This document shows positions 7,637 through 16,631 of a stretch of DNA of 64,000 bases, piece by piece; the first letter of the stretch is position 1, and each line of letters begins with the position of its first letter. The notes beneath the pieces are model-generated. The model was given only the letters and a program-made list of their open reading frames with translations, ran no database searches and was not told the DNA's origin. Origin of the DNA: Pseudomonadota bacterium (GTDB taxonomy: Bacteria > Pseudomonadota > Alphaproteobacteria > Rhodospirillales > Magnetospirillaceae); the NCBI GenBank assembly GCA_023426365.1, contig JAFAAW010000079.1:1-64000 (forward strand). The letters run 5' to 3'. The position numbers were made by a program, and so were the translations under genes.

Positions 7637-8872
7637 TCAGCGGGCGGTCATGCGCTCGAGCAGGCGGTTGAGGAACGCCTCGCCCTGGGCCACCTGCTCG
7701 AGCGTGATGTATTCGTCGGGCTTGTGCGCCTGCTGGATGCTGCCCGGGCCGCAGACCACGGTGGGGATGCCGGCATCGTGGAACAGCCCGGCCTCCGTGG
7801 TGAAGCTGACCTTGGCGGTATCGTTGTTGCCCGACAATTGGCGAGCCAGCACCGCCGCCTCGTCGTCGGGCGCGGTGTCGAGGCCGGCGGTGGTGTTGTA
7901 CTCGTCGAACATGATGCCGCTGGCCTCGTCCACCTCCAGCATCTCGGGGATCAGGGCCTGGGCGAAGGCGCGAAATTCCGCCATCAGCGATTCCACGTCG
8001 TGATTGGGCAGGTTGCGGAACTCGAATTCGAAGCCGCAGCGGGCGGGAACGATGTTCAGCGCGGTCCCGCCGTTGATCACCCCGGTGTGCACCGTGGTGT
8101 AGGGCGGGTCGTATCCGGGGTCGAACGGGCCGTCACGGCGGATGCGGCGCTGCATCTGGCGCAGGAAGGCCACCATCTCTGCCGCCACTTCCACCGCATT
8201 GACCCCACGGTGATTGAGGGCCGAATGGCATTCCTTGCCATGGACCTCGCAGCGAACGTTTTTTTTACCCTTATGGCCGATGATCACCTTCATTTCTGTC
8301 GGTTCGCCGACGATGCACAGGCGGGGGCGCACGGTCAGCCCGGCCAAATCCTCGATCAGACGGCGGGCGCCGATGCAGCCCACCTCCTCGTCGTAGGAAA
8401 AGGCGAAATGAACCGGCGTTTCCAGCCGCCGCGCGGCAAAGTCGGGAGCCATCGCCAGGCAGAGCGCGATAAAGCTTTTCATGTCGGCGGTGCCGCGGCC
8501 GTACAGGCGGGCGTCGTCGCGTCGCAGGGCAAAGGGGTCCGAAGTCCAGTCCTGGCCGTCCACCGGCACCACGTCGCTGTGCCCGGACAACACGATGCCG
8601 GGCCGCTCGGCCGGGCCAAGAGTAGCGAAAAGGTTGGCCTTGCTGCGACCATCGTCATAGGTCAAACGAATGGAAGCGCCAAGGTTTTCAAGGAGTTCCG
8701 CAGCGTAATTGATAAATTGAAGATTGGATCGATAGCTTGTGGTATCGAAACCGATCAGAGTTTCGATCATGTCCACGACGTGGGGCGAGGGAATCTGCAG
8801 GGGCTGGCTCAACGGAAAACTCGCTTGGCGAACGGCGATGACGGGCCGGCAGGCCCATGGCAACGCCATCAT
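7637..8872 (-). CDS. argE: acetylornithine deacetylase (ArgE, M20 peptidase family)
   Basis: A cytoplasmic zinc hydrolase converting N-acetylornithine to ornithine and acetate in arginine synthesis. M20 motifs are present in order: SGHSDVVPVDG (metal His, Asp), YGRGTADMKSF (bridging Asp), YDEEVGCIGAR (catalytic Glu and metal Glu), GEPTEMKVI, and a C-terminal CGPGSIQQAHKPDEY (metal His). The dimerisation/lid insert is of normal size. The start is uncertain: ATG 8872 gives a ~25-residue extension before the conserved region, and a TTG about 18 codons downstream would match the family's usual N-terminus better. It is transcribed divergently from the secretion operon. Confidence 0.88.
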   Translation of the reverse strand: MMALPWACRPVIAVRQASFPLSQPLQIPSPHVVDMIETLIGFDTTSYRSNLQFINYAAELLENLGASIRLTYDDGRSKANLFATLGPAERPGIVLSGHSDVVPVDGQDWTSDPFALRRDDARLYGRGTADMKSFIALCLAMAPDFAARRLETPVHFAFSYDEEVGCIGARRLIEDLAGLTVRPRLCIVGEPTEMKVIIGHKGKKNVRCEVHGKECHSALNHRGVNAVEVAAEMVAFLRQMQRRIRRDGPFDPGYDPPYTTVHTGVINGGTALNIVPARCGFEFEFRNLPNHDVESLMAEFRAFAQALIPEMLEVDEASGIMFDEYNTTAGLDTAPDDEAAVLARQLSGNNDTAKVSFTTEAGLFHDAGIPTVVCGPGSIQQAHKPDEYITLEQVAQGEAFLNRLLERMTAR

Positions 8873-8964
8873 AAGGCCACCGCCGGGCAAGTTGCCAGTG
8901 GCCGGCCGGCTATCGGATGAGATATGTCAGACCCGTTCCGGGTCGGTGAACGAGGTGGGGGAGT

Positions 8965-10698
8965 ATGGGGTTGGCGGAGTCCGCTGCCGGGAAGACAGGG
9001 GGAAAGGCTGAAGCCAGGTTCCGGCTCAGCTCTCTGACGACGCTTAGGGCCAACGCGTTCGATCTGGCCGTGGCGTCGCTCTTTCTGAACATTCTCGGCT
9101 TGGCCATGCCCATGGCGTTGTTGCAGGTGTACGACCGCATCCTGCCCAACAAATCCACCGGCACCATGGTCTTGCTGCTGCTCAGCGTGCTGGGCGCGCT
9201 TGCGCTGGAAAGCGTGCTGAATTTCGGCCGCTCCTGGGTAACCGGATGGGTGGGGGCCAGGTTCGAGCACAAGGCCGGGTGCGAGGCGCTGCGCCGGCTG
9301 GTCATGACCGGCATCGACAATTTCGAAAAGGAAGGCTCGGGCGTTCATCTGGAGCGCATGAACTCCTTGGCGACCGTGCGCGAATTCTATGCCGGCCAGG
9401 CCCTGCTGACCCTGCTGGACCTGCCCTTTGCCCTGCTGTACCTGGGGCTGGTGGCCTTGATGGGCGGCCAACTGGTCCTGGTTCCCATTTTCCTGCTGCT
9501 GGCCTTCGGCTTCACCGCCATGCGGGTCGGGCATTCGCTGCGGGCCGCCATCCAAAAGCGCATCGCCGCCGACGACCGCCGCTTCAATTTCATCATCGAG
9601 GTGCTGGGCGGCATTCACAGCGTCAAGGCCATGGCCATGGAAGCCCAGATGGTACGGCGCTATGAGCGGCTTCAGGAAACCTGCGCGGAAAACTATCACC
9701 GGGTGGCGCTGAAAAGCGCCAATGCGCTGGGGGTATCGTCGTTCTTCTCGCAGATGACCACCATCGCGGTGGCGGCCTTCGGCAGCGTCATCGTCATGGA
9801 TGGCGACATGACCACCGGCGGGCTGGCCGCCTGTTCGCTGCTGGCCGGGCGTGCCATGGCCCCGCTGCAAAAGGCGCTGGGGGTGTGGACCCGTTTCCAG
9901 ACCTTCCTGCTGGCGCGCGAGCGGCTCGAGGAGATCTTCCAGCTGCCGCCCGAGGCGGATGCCGGCCTGCCCAAGCTCGACAGCGTGCGCGGCCGGCTGG
10001 AACTGCACGACGTCAGCTTCCATTTCGGCGAAAAGGGCAACGACATCGTCAAGGATGTCTCGATCACCATCGAGGAGGGCGAGTGCATCGCCATTCTGGG
10101 CGGCAACGGATCGGGCAAGACGACGCTGCTGACGCTGATGCAGGGCGCACTGAGGCCCAAATCGGGGAAGGTGCTGATCGACGGCCAGGACATCACCGCG
10201 TTCGAGCCGCAATCGGTGCGCGACAAGATCGCCTATCTGCCGCAGATGGGCGTTCTGTTCCAGGGCACCATCTTGCAGAACATCACCATGTTCCGGCCCG
10301 AGCTGGAGGATGTGGCGGTGCAGACCGCCGCCCTGCTGGGACTGGACGAGGTGGTGGCGACCATGCCCATGGGCTTTGACAGCAGCGTGGGCGACGGTGC
10401 CTACGATTCGCTGCCGCGCGGCATCAAGCAGCGCATCGCCATCGCCCGCGCCCTGGTCAACAACCCCCGCATCGTGCTGTTCGACGAGGCCAACACGGCG
10501 GTGGACGGGGCGGGCGACAACTTCCTGCGCGTCTGGCTCGAGCGGGCCAAGGGCAAGCGCACGTTGGTTCTGGTCACCCATCGCCCGTCGCTGGTCAAGC
10601 TGGCCGACCGGGTCTTCGACCTGGATAGCGGCCGTCTGACCCCGCGCGGCCATCAGGTCGAGCGTCCGGCGATCGCCGGGCAGGGGGCGCCCGCATGA
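8965..10698 (+). CDS. type I secretion ABC permease/ATPase, subunit 1 (degenerate signature)
   Basis: A 577-residue half-transporter. A six-helix ABC exporter membrane domain covers about residues 35-310, and the nucleotide-binding domain runs from ~345 to 560. Walker A (GGNGSGKTT, ~379-387), Walker B with catalytic Glu (IVLFDEAN, ~502-509) and the H-loop His (VTHRPS, ~538) are intact. The signature normally LSGGQ reads LPRGI (~483-487), so it is degenerate. A GGGGGAG ribosome site precedes ATG 8965. The stop overlaps the next ABC gene by ATGA. Together with the next two genes it forms a type I secretion inner-membrane complex; no TolC-like gene is in the window. Confidence 0.88.
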   Translation: MGLAESAAGKTGGKAEARFRLSSLTTLRANAFDLAVASLFLNILGLAMPMALLQVYDRILPNKSTGTMVLLLLSVLGALALESVLNFGRSWVTGWVGARFEHKAGCEALRRLVMTGIDNFEKEGSGVHLERMNSLATVREFYAGQALLTLLDLPFALLYLGLVALMGGQLVLVPIFLLLAFGFTAMRVGHSLRAAIQKRIAADDRRFNFIIEVLGGIHSVKAMAMEAQMVRRYERLQETCAENYHRVALKSANALGVSSFFSQMTTIAVAAFGSVIVMDGDMTTGGLAACSLLAGRAMAPLQKALGVWTRFQTFLLARERLEEIFQLPPEADAGLPKLDSVRGRLELHDVSFHFGEKGNDIVKDVSITIEEGECIAILGGNGSGKTTLLTLMQGALRPKSGKVLIDGQDITAFEPQSVRDKIAYLPQMGVLFQGTILQNITMFRPELEDVAVQTAALLGLDEVVATMPMGFDSSVGDGAYDSLPRGIKQRIAIARALVNNPRIVLFDEANTAVDGAGDNFLRVWLERAKGKRTLVLVTHRPSLVKLADRVFDLDSGRLTPRGHQVERPAIAGQGAPA

Positions 10699-12866
10699 CC
10701 GCCGCCGGTCCCATGCTGGCGCCGCAGCCCAAGGCCAGCGCCCAGGCCATCGAACAGTATCAGCAGCATCTGGCGCAAAGCGCGCTGGGCGGCTTCACCG
10801 CCGCCTCCGATCTGGCCGCCTGCCTGCTGCCGCTGCTCAAGGCGCTGGGATGGAAGGGCGATCCGCGGAATGTGGCCGAGGCTTTGCCGCATTTCGCCAA
10901 CGATCTCGACCTCACGGGCCTGCGCAACGTCATGGCCACGCTGAACTATTCCAGCCGGCCCGAACGGGTGACGGTGGACGAGATCGACCCTCGCCTGCTG
11001 CCCTGCCTGTTCCTGCCGGACCGCCAGCATGCCATGGTGGTCAAGTCCAACCGCGACGGCGCCATCGAGATCTTCGACAGCGCCCAGGGCGAAAGCCGTC
11101 CGCTGGACGATCCCCATATCCGGGGCACGGCCTATTTCTTCACGCCCATGACGTCTGATACGGGACCACTCCGCGGCGGTTGGTTCCGCGGGGTGCTGGA
11201 CCGTTTCCGGCCGCTGTTCTGGCAGGCGTTCTTCGTCACGCTGTTCTTGAACCTGATGAGTCTGGGCACGCCGCTGTTCGTGATGAACGTCTACGACACG
11301 GTGATCGGCACGGGTTCGATCCCCACCTTGCTGGCGTTCAGCATCGGCGTAGGCATCGCGTTGGTGTTCGACACCATCCTCAGGGCGGTGCGGGCGCGCA
11401 TCCTGGCCTTTATCGGCGCGCGCCTGGACAACATCATGGGCAACAACATCCTCCAGCACATCCTGTCGCTGCCCCCCGGCTTCACCGAGCGCGCCACCAT
11501 CGGCGCCCAGGTGGCGCGCATTAAGGATTTCGAATCCGTGCGTGAGTTCTTCACCGGGCCACTGGCGACGGTGTTCATGGAACTGCCCTTCGCCATTTTC
11601 TACTTCGCCGTGATCTTCTGGCTGGGCGGCGTGCTGGCCCTGGTGCCGGTTCTGGGCACGCTGATGTTCGTGCTGGGCGGCATCCTGGTCATGCCGGTGG
11701 TGCGCAAGAACGTGGCCATTGCCGGCCGTGCCGCTTCGCGGCGCCAGGAATTCCTGGTCGAGACGCTGGGCAAGATGCGCGCCGTCAAGCTGTCTGCCGG
11801 CGAGCAGAACTGGCTCAAGCGCTATCGCGACATGTCGGCGCGCGCGGCCTATGGCGGCTTCAAGAACGGCGTGTTCGCCGCCGTCATCACCGGAGGGTCC
11901 AACGCGCTGATCGTGTCGTCGGGCATGGCGACCATCGCCGTCGGCGTGCTGGGCGTGATCGAGGGCACCATGACCACCGGCGGCCTGATCGCCGCCATGA
12001 TGCTGGTGTGGCGGGTGTTGTCGCCATTGCAGACCGCCTTCACCCTGATCCAGCGGATCGAGCAGGTGCGCGGCTCGATCACCCAGATCGACAGCCTGAT
12101 GAACATCAAGCCCGAACGCGATCCGCGTGCCATGGTCGCTCCGCTCAAGAACCTAAAGGGGCGGGTGTCGTTCTCGCGGGTGTCGTTGCGCTATTCTAAC
12201 GAAGCCGATCCGGCCCTGGTGGGCGTCTCCTTCGACGTGGAGCCGGGCGAGGTGGTGGCGGTGACCGGCCGCAATGGTTCGGGCAAGTCCACCATCATCA
12301 AGCTGATCCTTGGCCTTTATGCGCCCCAGGCGGGGTCGATCCGCATCGACAATTCCGACATCCGCCAGATCGACCCCATCGAGCTGCGGCACGCGGTCGC
12401 CTATGTGCCGCAGGTCTGCAATCTGTATTTCGGGACCATCGCCCAGAACCTGCGCCTGGCCGTGCCGACCGCCACCGATGCCGACATCCGCTGGGCCTGC
12501 GAGATGGCGGACGTCTGGGACGAGATCCAGGCACTGCCGCGCGGGCTGGAGACCCGGGTGGGCGATGGTTCCAGCGACCATCTGCCCACCAGCTTCGTCC
12601 AGAAGCTGTCGCTGACCCGCGCCTATCTGAAGCGCAGCCCGCTGATGCTGTTCGACGAGCCGGTCAACGGCCTGGATTTCGAAGGCGACCGCCAGTTCAT
12701 GCAGGCGGTGGAGTTCTTCCGCGGCCAGTCCACCATCTTCATGGTCACCCATCGGCCCAGTCATCTGCGCTTCGCCGACCGCATCCTGGTCTTCGACGGC
12801 GGCTATCTGCGCCTTGCCGGCCCCGCCGAAGAAGTCCGCGCCCGCATTCCCCCGGATTTGATCTAG
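10695..12866 (+). CDS. type I secretion ABC permease/ATPase, subunit 2, with C39-like N-terminal domain
   Basis: A 723-residue half-transporter. Residues ~10-150 resemble a C39 peptidase-like domain, but the catalytic Cys of the DCG motif is absent (SALGGFTAASDL), so it is probably a substrate-docking domain as in HlyB. Membrane helices fill ~170-460 and the ATPase domain ~490-715. Walker A (GRNGSGKST, ~525-533), Walker B Glu (LMLFDEP, ~650-656) and H-loop His (VTHRPS, ~685) are intact. The signature position reads LPTSF (~630-634) instead of LSGGQ. It starts inside the stop of the preceding gene (ATGA), supporting a fixed-ratio heterodimer. Confidence 0.88.
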   Translation: MTAAGPMLAPQPKASAQAIEQYQQHLAQSALGGFTAASDLAACLLPLLKALGWKGDPRNVAEALPHFANDLDLTGLRNVMATLNYSSRPERVTVDEIDPRLLPCLFLPDRQHAMVVKSNRDGAIEIFDSAQGESRPLDDPHIRGTAYFFTPMTSDTGPLRGGWFRGVLDRFRPLFWQAFFVTLFLNLMSLGTPLFVMNVYDTVIGTGSIPTLLAFSIGVGIALVFDTILRAVRARILAFIGARLDNIMGNNILQHILSLPPGFTERATIGAQVARIKDFESVREFFTGPLATVFMELPFAIFYFAVIFWLGGVLALVPVLGTLMFVLGGILVMPVVRKNVAIAGRAASRRQEFLVETLGKMRAVKLSAGEQNWLKRYRDMSARAAYGGFKNGVFAAVITGGSNALIVSSGMATIAVGVLGVIEGTMTTGGLIAAMMLVWRVLSPLQTAFTLIQRIEQVRGSITQIDSLMNIKPERDPRAMVAPLKNLKGRVSFSRVSLRYSNEADPALVGVSFDVEPGEVVAVTGRNGSGKSTIIKLILGLYAPQAGSIRIDNSDIRQIDPIELRHAVAYVPQVCNLYFGTIAQNLRLAVPTATDADIRWACEMADVWDEIQALPRGLETRVGDGSSDHLPTSFVQKLSLTRAYLKRSPLMLFDEPVNGLDFEGDRQFMQAVEFFRGQSTIFMVTHRPSHLRFADRILVFDGGYLRLAGPAEEVRARIPPDLI

Positions 12867-12868
12867 CC

Positions 12869-14254
12869 ATGAGCAGCCAGAGCCTGATCCCACGCAATCC
12901 CGACCTGCCGGCCCCGCACGAGCAGTCGCCCCGCCCGGTGGTGAAGCAGTCCAGCCGCGTCACCCGCCATCTGGCCCAGGCCGTGCAGTTGGAGGAAAGC
13001 GGCACCGCGCCGCTGATCCGCTTCACCATGCTGCTGGCGTCGCTTGCCTGCATGGCGTTCGTCACCTGGGCCGCCTTCACCAACATCGACGAGGTGGCGG
13101 TGGCCGACGGCGAGGTCAATCCGGTCGGTTCGGTAAAGACCGTCCAGCACCTGGAAGGCGGGCTGGTGGACGAAATCCTGGTGAAGGAAGGCGAGCTGGT
13201 CGATGCCGACCAGCCCCTGATCCGGCTGTCGCCGGCCGCGGCCCTGGCCGATCTGGAGCAGACGCGGGCGCGTGAGATCACGCTGCTGCTGAAATCCGAA
13301 CGGCTGCGCGCCTTTGCCGATGGCCGCGAGCCGGATTTCTCGTTCGCCAAGGGTTACGAGCGCCTGATCGCCGACAATCTGGCCATCTTCCACGGGCAGG
13401 TGCAGTCACGCGACACCTCGCGCTCCGTCATCCTGACCCAGATCGATCAGAAGCGGTCGGACGTGCACGTGCTGGACAGCCAGCAATCCTCGCTGCGCGA
13501 ACAGGTGGCGTCGCTGCAGCAGGTGATGGGCATGAAGGAGGACCTGGTCAACAAGGGCCTCATCAGCCGCGTCAACTATCTCGACACCAAACGCGAGCTG
13601 GCCCGCGTGCAGGGCGAGCTGACCCGCACCATCGGACAGGGCGTCACCGCGCGCGATGCGCTGCGGGAGATGGAGCAGCGGCTGGTCGATCAGCAATCCA
13701 CCACCCTGAAGCAGACCATGGACGAACTGGGCGCCACCGTGGCCGAACTGGCCCAGGTGCAGGAAAGCATTGGCCGGCTGGAGGACAAGGTGAAGCGCCT
13801 GATCGTTCCGGCGCCGGTGCGCGGCTATGTCAAGGGGCTGACCGTTCGCAATTCGGGCGCCGTTATCCAGCCGGGCGGCATGGTGTGCGACATCGTGCCC
13901 GTTGACCGCGAAATGAAGGTGGAGGCCAAGGTGATGCCGCGCGATGTCGGCCACCTCAAGCCCGGCCAGCGGGTCAAGGTGAAGGTCACCACCTACGACT
14001 TCGCCCGCTACGGCGCCATTTACGGCGAATTGCAGAGCGTCTCGGCCACCAGCTTCCTGAACGACAAGGGCGAACCCTATTTCAAGGCCCAGGTCCGGCT
14101 GGAGAAGAACCATGTGGGCGACGATCCCGGCGTGCACGTGGTCACCCCCGGCATGACCGTGCAGGCGGAAATCATCACCGGCAACAAGACGCTGCTGCAA
14201 TACATGCTCAAGCCCATTTTCACCCAGATGCAGCAGAGTTTCCACGAGCGCTGA
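12869..14254 (+). CDS. HlyD-family type I secretion periplasmic adaptor
   Basis: A 461-residue membrane-fusion protein linking the ABC pair to an outer-membrane channel. It has a cytoplasmic N-terminus, one transmembrane helix near residues 50-70 (MLLASLACMAFVTWAAF), a lipoyl-like half-motif (VKTVQHLEGGLVDEILV), a long coiled-coil hairpin (~125-310), the second lipoyl half (VPAPVRGYVKGL) and a beta-barrel end with the RtxD-type segment MPRDVGHLKPGQRVKVKV. It starts 2 bases after the ABC2 stop. The last 35 bases overlap, tail to tail, the ICMT-like gene on the other strand. Confidence 0.92.
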   Translation: MSSQSLIPRNPDLPAPHEQSPRPVVKQSSRVTRHLAQAVQLEESGTAPLIRFTMLLASLACMAFVTWAAFTNIDEVAVADGEVNPVGSVKTVQHLEGGLVDEILVKEGELVDADQPLIRLSPAAALADLEQTRAREITLLLKSERLRAFADGREPDFSFAKGYERLIADNLAIFHGQVQSRDTSRSVILTQIDQKRSDVHVLDSQQSSLREQVASLQQVMGMKEDLVNKGLISRVNYLDTKRELARVQGELTRTIGQGVTARDALREMEQRLVDQQSTTLKQTMDELGATVAELAQVQESIGRLEDKVKRLIVPAPVRGYVKGLTVRNSGAVIQPGGMVCDIVPVDREMKVEAKVMPRDVGHLKPGQRVKVKVTTYDFARYGAIYGELQSVSATSFLNDKGEPYFKAQVRLEKNHVGDDPGVHVVTPGMTVQAEIITGNKTLLQYMLKPIFTQMQQSFHER

Positions 14255-14744
14255 CCCTTCGCCCGACCAAGGCCCGTTCCTCGACGGCGATACGCCACGC
14301 CAGTACCGCGCCGTTGAGGAACGAGAACACGATGGCGGTCATCACCTGACCGAATGCCAGCGGCACCAGGGCGATCTCGGCGGCGACGATCCAGTAATTG
14401 GGATGGTCCAGCAGGCGATAGGGGCCGCGCCGGACCAGCGGCGCCGCCGGCAGGGTGATGATGCGGGTCGTCCAATAGGGACCCAGGCTGAAGATCACCC
14501 AGGCGCGGGCGATCATCAGCCCGCCAATGGCAATGACGGGCAGGGTCTGGGGGCGCTCGGCGGCGGGAACGGTAATCGCCAGCACACCCCACCACGCCGC
14601 ATGGAGCGCCACGATCAAGGGATAATGGCGGGCGCCGACCTCGACGGCGCCGCGCGCCATCAGGCGGCGGGTGTTGGCGCGCGCATGCAGCAGTTCCAGC
14701 ATCCTCTGCGCCAGGATCAGCTGCAGCAGGGGGTGGATGGGCAT
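14220..14744 (-). CDS. isoprenylcysteine carboxyl methyltransferase (ICMT)-family protein
   Basis: A 174-residue membrane methyltransferase of the ICMT/BpsB-like family. Hydrophobic helices alternate with the SAM-binding signature near the C-terminus (RGPYRLLDHPNYWIVAAEI, then GAVLAWRIAVEERAL). Such enzymes beside type III polyketide synthases (for example BpsB with BpsA in Bacillus) O-methylate alkylpyrones or alkylresorcinols. Here the ATG overlaps the PKS stop by one base (TAATG), so the pair is an operon. The 3' end overlaps hlyD by 35 bases in convergent orientation. Confidence 0.85.
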   Translation of the reverse strand: MPIHPLLQLILAQRMLELLHARANTRRLMARGAVEVGARHYPLIVALHAAWWGVLAITVPAAERPQTLPVIAIGGLMIARAWVIFSLGPYWTTRIITLPAAPLVRRGPYRLLDHPNYWIVAAEIALVPLAFGQVMTAIVFSFLNGAVLAWRIAVEERALVGRRVSARGNSAASG

Positions 14745-15769
14745 TACCCCTCCAGGGCCACGAAGGCGGCGGTGAAACCCGGTCCCAACGCTGTCATCAG
14801 GGTGCGGGGCAGGGGGGCGGCCAGCGCGCGTTCCAGCACGAACAGGACGGTGGCCGCCGACATGTTGCCGTGATCGCGCAACACCTCGCGTTCCAGCGCC
14901 AGCGTGCCGTCGGGCAGGTCCAGCGCGGTTTCCAGCGCCGCGATCACCTTGGCGCCGCCGGGGTGGCAGACGAAGCGCCGGATGTCCGACAGCGCCATGC
15001 CCTTACGCGCCAGCCATTGGTCCAGGGCCGGGCGGAAGTGGCGGGCGATCAGGGGTGGAATGTCGCGGGAAAACACCACACCGAAGCCGTCATCCTCGAT
15101 GCGCCAGCCCATGACGTCCAGGCTGGCCGGCCAGGTATGCTCGCCCCATGCAAGGATCGCCGGACCGTCAGCCGACGTTGACAGCAAGGCGGCGGCGGCA
15201 CCGTCGCCGAACAGCGCGGTGGCGATCACATTGGCCGCGCTGCGGTCCTGCGGGCGAAAGGTCAGGCCGCACAATTCGACCACCACCAGCAGCACGTTGC
15301 GTCCAGGCATGGCCTGGGCAAGGGCGGCGGCGCGTGCCAGCCCCAGCGCGCCGCCGGCGCAGCCCAGGCCGAAAACGGGCAGGCGGGTCAGGTCGGGCCG
15401 CAGGTCCAGGCGGTTGAGCAGCAGGGCATCCAGGCTGGGCGTGCACATGCCGGTGGTGGAGACCGCCACCACGGCGTCAACCTCGTGCGGCGCCAGCCCG
15501 GCCCGTTCCAGGCAGGCGGTTGCGGCCTGCTCGGCCAGGGTGATGGCGTTTTCGGCATACAGCGTGCCGCGTTCCCGCCAGCCATGGGGGCGGGCATACC
15601 AATCGGCCGGCACGCAAGACCACCTGTGGGCGATGCCGGCATTGTCATGCACGGGGCCAAGCCGGGTGGCGACCGGGCCGAACAGATGCCGGGCAAGCTC
15701 GGCCGCCGCCTTCTGGTCTATGGCGTAAGACGGCGTGGCGGTGGCGACGGCCTGCAAGCGCGCCAGCAT
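14744..15769 (-). CDS. type III polyketide synthase (chalcone synthase-like)
   Basis: A 341-residue thiolase-fold condensing enzyme. The catalytic triad is complete: Cys137 in GLGCAGGAL, His269 in FVCHPGG and Asn302 in DHGNMSAA. Bacterial relatives use fatty acyl-CoA or acyl-ACP starters and malonyl-CoA to form alkylpyrones or alkylresorcinols, often membrane-associated lipids. The coupled ICMT-like methyltransferase supports a methylated product. The starter and chain length cannot be read from sequence. It is divergently placed from the DUF502 gene, about 140 bases apart. Confidence 0.9.
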   Translation of the reverse strand: MLARLQAVATATPSYAIDQKAAAELARHLFGPVATRLGPVHDNAGIAHRWSCVPADWYARPHGWRERGTLYAENAITLAEQAATACLERAGLAPHEVDAVVAVSTTGMCTPSLDALLLNRLDLRPDLTRLPVFGLGCAGGALGLARAAALAQAMPGRNVLLVVVELCGLTFRPQDRSAANVIATALFGDGAAAALLSTSADGPAILAWGEHTWPASLDVMGWRIEDDGFGVVFSRDIPPLIARHFRPALDQWLARKGMALSDIRRFVCHPGGAKVIAALETALDLPDGTLALEREVLRDHGNMSAATVLFVLERALAAPLPRTLMTALGPGFTAAFVALEG

Positions 15770-15911
15770 GGCGGTTCTCCTCGCCTTTCATGTCGGGGAT
15801 GGCCTTGCCCGATGCGAGGGGGGAAGGTGGGGGCAAAAGGCGAAGGCTGTTGCGCTTGTCCGCCGCCTCGGCCATCCTGCCCGCTCCGCGGCCCCGATGT
15901 GCAAGAGCGAG

Positions 15912-16631
15912 ATGACCAGCGAAGCTCCCGACGTGACCCCGAACCCGCCCGGCGATGATGGACAACCCTGGCACCTGACGCTGATGGGCCGTCTGCGCGC
16001 CTATTTCTTCGCGGGCATCCTGGTGACCGCCCCGGTGTCGATCACCTTCTACATCGGGTGGCAGTTTATACAGTTCATGGATGATCAGGTCTCGCCGTTC
16101 ATTCCGCCCGCGTTCAATCCCAAGAACTGGGGCATTCCCGGCTTCGGGCTGGTGGCGGTGGTGGTGTCGCTGACCTTGATCGGCGCGCTGACTGCGGGTT
16201 TCTTCGGGCGCGTCCTGGTGCGGCTTTACGACGCCGTGCTGGAACGCATGCCGGTGCTGCGCGGCATCTATTCGGCCGTGAAGCAGATTTTCGAGACTAT
16301 GCTGGCGCAGAAGGCCAATGCCTTTCGCGAGGTGGCGCTGATCGAATATCCGCGCAAGGGAATCTGGACGCTGGCCTTCATCACCGGCACCACGACCGGC
16401 GACGTGCGTTCTCGTTTCGATGAGGAAATGGTCAACGTGTTCGTGCCGACGACGCCGAACCCCACCTCCGGTTTCCTGCTGTTCCTGCCGCGCCGCGACG
16501 TCCAGGTTCTGGACATGACGGTGGAGGACGGCATCAAGATGGTGGTGTCCACCGGCATCATCACGCCGCCGGAAAAGGCCGATCTGGACCAGATCGAGGC
16601 CAAGCCCGTCAGCCAGATCGCAGGGTCCTGA
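15912..16631 (+). CDS. DUF502 family membrane protein
   Basis: A 239-residue inner-membrane protein of the DUF502 family, function unknown. It has two transmembrane helices (YFFAGILVTAPVSITFYIGW and LVAVVVSLTLIGALTAGFF) and the conserved segments PVLRGIYSAVKQI, VALIEYPRKGIWTLAFITG and NPTSGFLLFLPRRDV. ATG 15912 follows AAGAGCGAG; an in-frame ATG five codons upstream is possible. The 3' end overlaps the recG 3' end by 23 bases in convergent orientation. Confidence 0.88.
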   Translation: MTSEAPDVTPNPPGDDGQPWHLTLMGRLRAYFFAGILVTAPVSITFYIGWQFIQFMDDQVSPFIPPAFNPKNWGIPGFGLVAVVVSLTLIGALTAGFFGRVLVRLYDAVLERMPVLRGIYSAVKQIFETMLAQKANAFREVALIEYPRKGIWTLAFITGTTTGDVRSRFDEEMVNVFVPTTPNPTSGFLLFLPRRDVQVLDMTVEDGIKMVVSTGIITPPEKADLDQIEAKPVSQIAGS

